NCBI GenBank assembly: GCA_900553515.1
Contig: USDN01000010.1
Span: 1 to 61,785 of the forward strand
Direction: 5' to 3'
Length of the DNA stretch: 61,785 nucleotides
Source of the DNA: an uncultured Blautia sp.
GTDB lineage: Bacteria > Bacillota > Clostridia > Lachnospirales > Lachnospiraceae
Positions 59,242-61,785 of the stretch are shown one piece after another (positions within the stretch are counted from its first letter, which is position 1; every line of letters begins with the position of its first letter). A model generated the notes under the pieces. The model saw only the letters and a list, made by a program, of their open reading frames with translations, did not search any database and was not told the origin of the DNA. The translations under genes and the position numbers were made by a program.

Positions 59242-60216
59242 TTAACGAATATAAATTCCGTCACTTCCCATAAAAGCACCCTCCGGACAGGAAATATGCA
59301 GCAGTTTTTTTCTGTCCGCCGCCAGTTTTTTGTAGTCATTTTCCATAAGACAGAAAAGAAGATCTCTGGACATTCCCACATGGATCATACGCTCCTCTTC
59401 TTCCCTTTTTCCATCTGGAAAATATGGAACTGCAACAGAAATTTCTGCATTTTTGCCATGAAAATGAAGCCTTGTTCCCTGCTCCGTAAATAATTCACAA
59501 ATTGGCTTATAATATGCCCGGAAAAAAGCTTCCTCAGTAAACTGAATAGCTTCTCTGTTTTTTTCTTCCAGTTTTTCCGGTTCTCTTATCACACCGCAGA
59601 GAAATCCATGGTCATAATAGGTCATACAGACTGCTGCCGGAGATGGAATTGTTCCATTGATAGATGCAATGGCAGCTGCCTGCTGGCTGCCTTTTTTCAG
59701 CGCCTGCTCTCTCCGGTTGCTTCCGCCTTTTGCTTCCCACACACTCCAGGTCTGATCTGCCTCCTGCAGTCCGATCATATCCGGACGCCATTCACTGTTG
59801 AAAAAATCAATAAAACCGTCCCCATTTGTTTTTTCGATCAGATTCAGATGGGTCAGATAATCTGTGTCATACATCCTCTTGCTGATCAGCTTTGTAAGAA
59901 ACATTCCCATATAATAAGACATCACACTTTTTTCTGAGGAATCCAGATATGCAATGCGCTTTGCTTTTTTTATTCGGTCTCCTTCTGTATCCAGAGCTGT
60001 TTCTGCAAGAAACAGTTTATAGGTAAGTTCCAGTCTTTTTTTCGAAAAAAAGCCGGCTGTCATTCTCTGTATCGGCATTCCGCAGGTAACTACTGCATGA
60101 AGCAGTTCTTTATTGGAAAATTCCAGTTCTGTATTTTTGCTGGTAAGCCCTGTAGTACTTTCACGATCCTCCATCTCCAGGGACATGGTGTATTTTTTAT
60201 CTTCTGTTAATATCAT
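59242..60216 (-). CDS. unknown protein with a PD-(D/E)XK-nuclease-like motif
   Basis: 324-residue soluble protein. Near the middle RPDMIGLQ is followed by WSVWEAKGG and, about 15 residues later, GSQQAAAI; D-(~13)-ExK with a downstream Gln-rich helix is the pattern of PD-(D/E)XK nucleases. No methyltransferase, helicase or toxin gene is next to it, so a restriction or defence role is unproven. The ATG at 60216 follows AAGGAGATG. The N-terminus (CGMPIQRMTAGFFSKKRLELTY) is helical. Confidence that this is a gene is high; the nuclease call is tentative. Confidence 0.65.
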   Translation of the reverse strand: MILTEDKKYTMSLEMEDRESTTGLTSKNTELEFSNKELLHAVVTCGMPIQRMTAGFFSKKRLELTYKLFLAETALDTEGDRIKKAKRIAYLDSSEKSVMSYYMGMFLTKLISKRMYDTDYLTHLNLIEKTNGDGFIDFFNSEWRPDMIGLQEADQTWSVWEAKGGSNRREQALKKGSQQAAAIASINGTIPSPAAVCMTYYDHGFLCGVIREPEKLEEKNREAIQFTEEAFFRAYYKPICELFTEQGTRLHFHGKNAEISVAVPYFPDGKREEEERMIHVGMSRDLLFCLMENDYKKLAADRKKLLHISCPEGAFMGSDGIYIR

Positions 60217-60367
60217 GGCACATCTCCTTGCATCAATGGTAAAATATCTTTTTTTATTGTATCATTTTTTTATGATATCAGGCAACGGGTTTCAGAAAAA
60301 TACAAAAAACTCCTCAACTGTAAAATTAAAAAATCGCAGCAAAAAACGATTGGATATACAGAACTGC

Positions 60368-60394
60368 ACACTTCCGTTTTTTCCACATAAAATA
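60368..60394 (+). promoter_or_regulatory. possible mother-cell (sigma-K/E-type) promoter of cotJABC
   Basis: CATAAAATA at 60386-60394 fits CATANNNTA, with AC 16 nt upstream. In Bacillus the cotJ operon is sigma-E dependent; a matching -35 for sigma-E was not found. Confidence 0.3.
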
Positions 60395-60426
60395 TACAGT
60401 AACTCTGAAAAAGAAAGGATTTATTC

Positions 60427-60744
60427 ATGGAAAATTATTCGATGAACCGTTCCTGCAGCCGTCCCTACCATGCAACCTGTGGTATGGCAAAGGCTCAGAC
60501 CCCTGTTCCTGCCTGCCGCTGTGAGTCCGGGCAAAACAGGCAGTCCTGTGCCTGCCGGATTCCAGGTACAATAACAAAAAATGCAGAAATGTATACCCAC
60601 ATCGATCACCTGGAACCTGCCATGGCATATGTTCCATGCCAACAGCTTACCACCACCTATGATCTTTGTTATGCATTAAATGCCGGAACAATCTTTCCGC
60701 AGTTATGTAAGCCATTTTGTGGAAAGCGAGGTGGCCAGAGATGA
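60427..60744 (+). CDS. cotJA: spore coat-associated protein CotJA, cysteine-rich
   Basis: First gene of cotJABC. The CotJA core is at residues ~64-95 (AMAYVPCQQLTTTYDLCYALNAGTIFPQLCKPF), equivalent to the family's VPWQ...TYD...GTIFPEL motif. 105 residues, longer than Bacillus CotJA because of a Cys-rich N-terminal extension; ten cysteines in total. It overlaps cotJB by four bases (ATGA). Confidence 0.85.
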   Translation: MENYSMNRSCSRPYHATCGMAKAQTPVPACRCESGQNRQSCACRIPGTITKNAEMYTHIDHLEPAMAYVPCQQLTTTYDLCYALNAGTIFPQLCKPFCGKRGGQR

Positions 60745-61025
60745 TGTATCACAATTCTTCCTGTTCCAGAGCTCAGCTTCTTCAGCAGATCAATGAAGTA
60801 AGCTTTGCGGTCGATGACTTGCTTCTATATCTGGACACTCATCCCTGCTGTGAAAAAGGTATGGCACTTTACAGAGAATATGCGGAAAAACGTAAAAACC
60901 TCATGAAGGAATGTGCCGAATGCTATGGACCGCTTACCATAGACGATGCATTAGAAACGAATGCAGACACATGGAAATGGATGGAACAGCCATTCCCATG
61001 GGAAAGGGAAGGAGGGTGCAGATAG
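60741..61025 (+). CDS. cotJB: spore coat protein CotJB
   Basis: 94-residue coat protein from the ATG at 60741, overlapping the cotJA stop. The family helix INEVSFAVDDLLLYLDTHPCCEKGMALYREY and the C-terminal WKWMEQPFPWE (family WxWxxxPWPWE) are clear. Six cysteines. Its product is expected to assemble with CotJA and CotJC in the coat. Confidence 0.9.
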   Translation: MMYHNSSCSRAQLLQQINEVSFAVDDLLLYLDTHPCCEKGMALYREYAEKRKNLMKECAECYGPLTIDDALETNADTWKWMEQPFPWEREGGCR

Positions 61026-61028
61026 TAT

Positions 61029-61655
61029 ATGTGGAATTATGAAAAAAGGCTGCAGTATCCGATCAATATCAAGACTCCCAATGCAAAAATCGCCCAATAT
61101 ATCATAAGTCAGTATGGTGGCCCGGATGGCGAGATCAGCGCATCTCTCCGCTATCTGTCTCAGCGATTTGCCATGCCGAACCGTATGGCTGCCGCCGTCT
61201 TAAATGATGTGGGTACTGAAGAACTCGCCCACCTTGAAATGGTTTCCACCATTGTCCATCAGCTTACCCGCGATCTCTCCATGGAGGAAATAGAAAAAAG
61301 TGGTTTAGGTGCCTATTATATTGACCATACGGTAGGTGTCTGGCCTCAGGCTGCCGGCGGAATCCCATTTAACGCCTGTGAATTCCAGAGTAAGGGCGAT
61401 CCTCTTACCGATCTTTTTGAAGACCTTGCAGCAGAGCAAAAAGCCCGTGCCACCTATGACAATATTCTTCGTGTGGTACGCAACATCCCTGAGATTGCTG
61501 ATCCTATCCGTTTTCTCCGCGCAAGAGAAGTGGTGCATTTCCAGAGATTCGGTGAAGCGCTCAGAACTGTCCAGGAGCAGCTGGATTCCAAAAACTTCTA
61601 TGCCTTTAACCCAGGTTTTGATATGCCCTGCGAAGCTTCCTGCAAGAATCTCTAA
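61029..61655 (+). CDS. cotJC: spore coat manganese catalase-like protein CotJC
   Basis: Manganese-catalase family coat protein. Four-helix ferritin-like core with metal ligands in GEISASLRYLSQRF (Glu35), TEELAHLEMV (Glu65, His68), LAAEQKARATY and REVVHFQRFGEAL; 208 residues. The start follows GGAGGG with 12-nt spacing, three bases after cotJB. Dismutation of peroxide is likely, since the ligands are present. A hairpin terminator lies directly downstream. Confidence 0.93.
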   Translation: MWNYEKRLQYPINIKTPNAKIAQYIISQYGGPDGEISASLRYLSQRFAMPNRMAAAVLNDVGTEELAHLEMVSTIVHQLTRDLSMEEIEKSGLGAYYIDHTVGVWPQAAGGIPFNACEFQSKGDPLTDLFEDLAAEQKARATYDNILRVVRNIPEIADPIRFLRAREVVHFQRFGEALRTVQEQLDSKNFYAFNPGFDMPCEASCKNL

Positions 61656-61664
61656 ACAAAAGAG

Positions 61665-61687
61665 CTCCCCGGTGACATGCCGGGGAG
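61665..61687 (+). terminator. hairpin terminator after cotJC
   Basis: CTCCCCGG and CCGGGGAG pair around TGACATG. The following TAAAAATCTG is not T-rich at once, so termination may be partial. The last 98 bases of the window show no gene I can support. Confidence 0.65.
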
Positions 61688-61785
61688 TAAAAATCTGTTG
61701 GTTGTTATTTTATCTGCTCCATTTCAAAAATGGTTCTTCCGCATTTCTACGTACCAGTATCATTCCTATACATCAACTTTGCCGA

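Overview
The window reads as chromosomal DNA of a spore-forming, obligately anaerobic member of the Lachnospiraceae (Blautia/Dorea/Mediterraneibacter type; the genus is an inference). Reasons: sporulation genes (spoVB-like, spoIIM, an intact sigK, cotJABC); the paired Lachnospiraceae families DUF5716 and DUF5717; a double-cubane anaerobic reductase with its activase; a compact ISC system made of an Rrf2 regulator, NifS and NifU; and a Gram-positive CIRCE/HrcA heat-shock operon. G+C looks moderate by eye. I saw no rRNA or tRNA gene, CRISPR array, transposase or prophage.

Layout. 1-3.7 kb: 3'-truncated gap, a divergent PHP phosphatase and an amylosucrase-like GH13 enzyme. 3.8-8.6 kb: a six-gene minus-strand module of LysR, double-cubane reductase, YedF, DUF3343, activase and group II cysteine desulfurase, associated with selenium/sulfur metabolism. 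8.8-13.7 kb: P-type cation ATPase, then iscR-nifS-nifU behind a palindromic operator. 13.8-18.0 kb: SpoVB-like flippase, DAHP synthase with a duplicated leader, xerD and spoIIM. 18.2-24.2 kb: rny, recA-recX under a LexA box, arginase-family protein, lgt, fba. 24.3-30.8 kb: DUF5717-DUF5716-TPR operon of unknown function, and a ribokinase. 31-38.7 kb: sigK, then a long minus-strand set (mtaB-ireB-yqgF-DUF1292-rnj-ylbF-mltG stub-trmR-trhP). 39-48.5 kb: hrcA-grpE-dnaK-dnaJ, prmA-rsmE, and nifS-like-thiI, with a plus-strand HPr-like gene between. 48.6-53.3 kb: a GGDEF/EAL protein and uvrB. 53.4-57.9 kb: blaI-blaR1 facing a PBP2a-like transpeptidase, with BlaI-type operators at both promoters. 57.9-58.1 kb: a structured non-coding element and a long palindrome. 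58.2-61.7 kb: two unknown proteins, a PD-(D/E)XK-like protein and cotJABC.

How the genes work together. Sulfur and selenium handling recurs: three cysteine desulfurases, each next to a different acceptor (YedF/DUF3343, NifU, ThiI). RNA metabolism is well represented: RNase Y, RNase J with a YlbF partner, and tRNA modification by MtaB, ThiI, TrmR and TrhP. Several regulatory circuits can be read from promoter architecture: Rrf2 on iscR-nifS-nifU, LexA on recA, HrcA on the heat-shock operon, BlaI on blaI and on the PBP gene, and a possible sigma-K site on sigK. The best candidates for undescribed biology are the DUF5717-DUF5716-TPR operon, the structured element at 57.9-58.1 kb with its related palindrome at 8.77 kb, and the duplicated leader of the DAHP synthase gene. 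All functional assignments are from reading the sequence; no database search was run.
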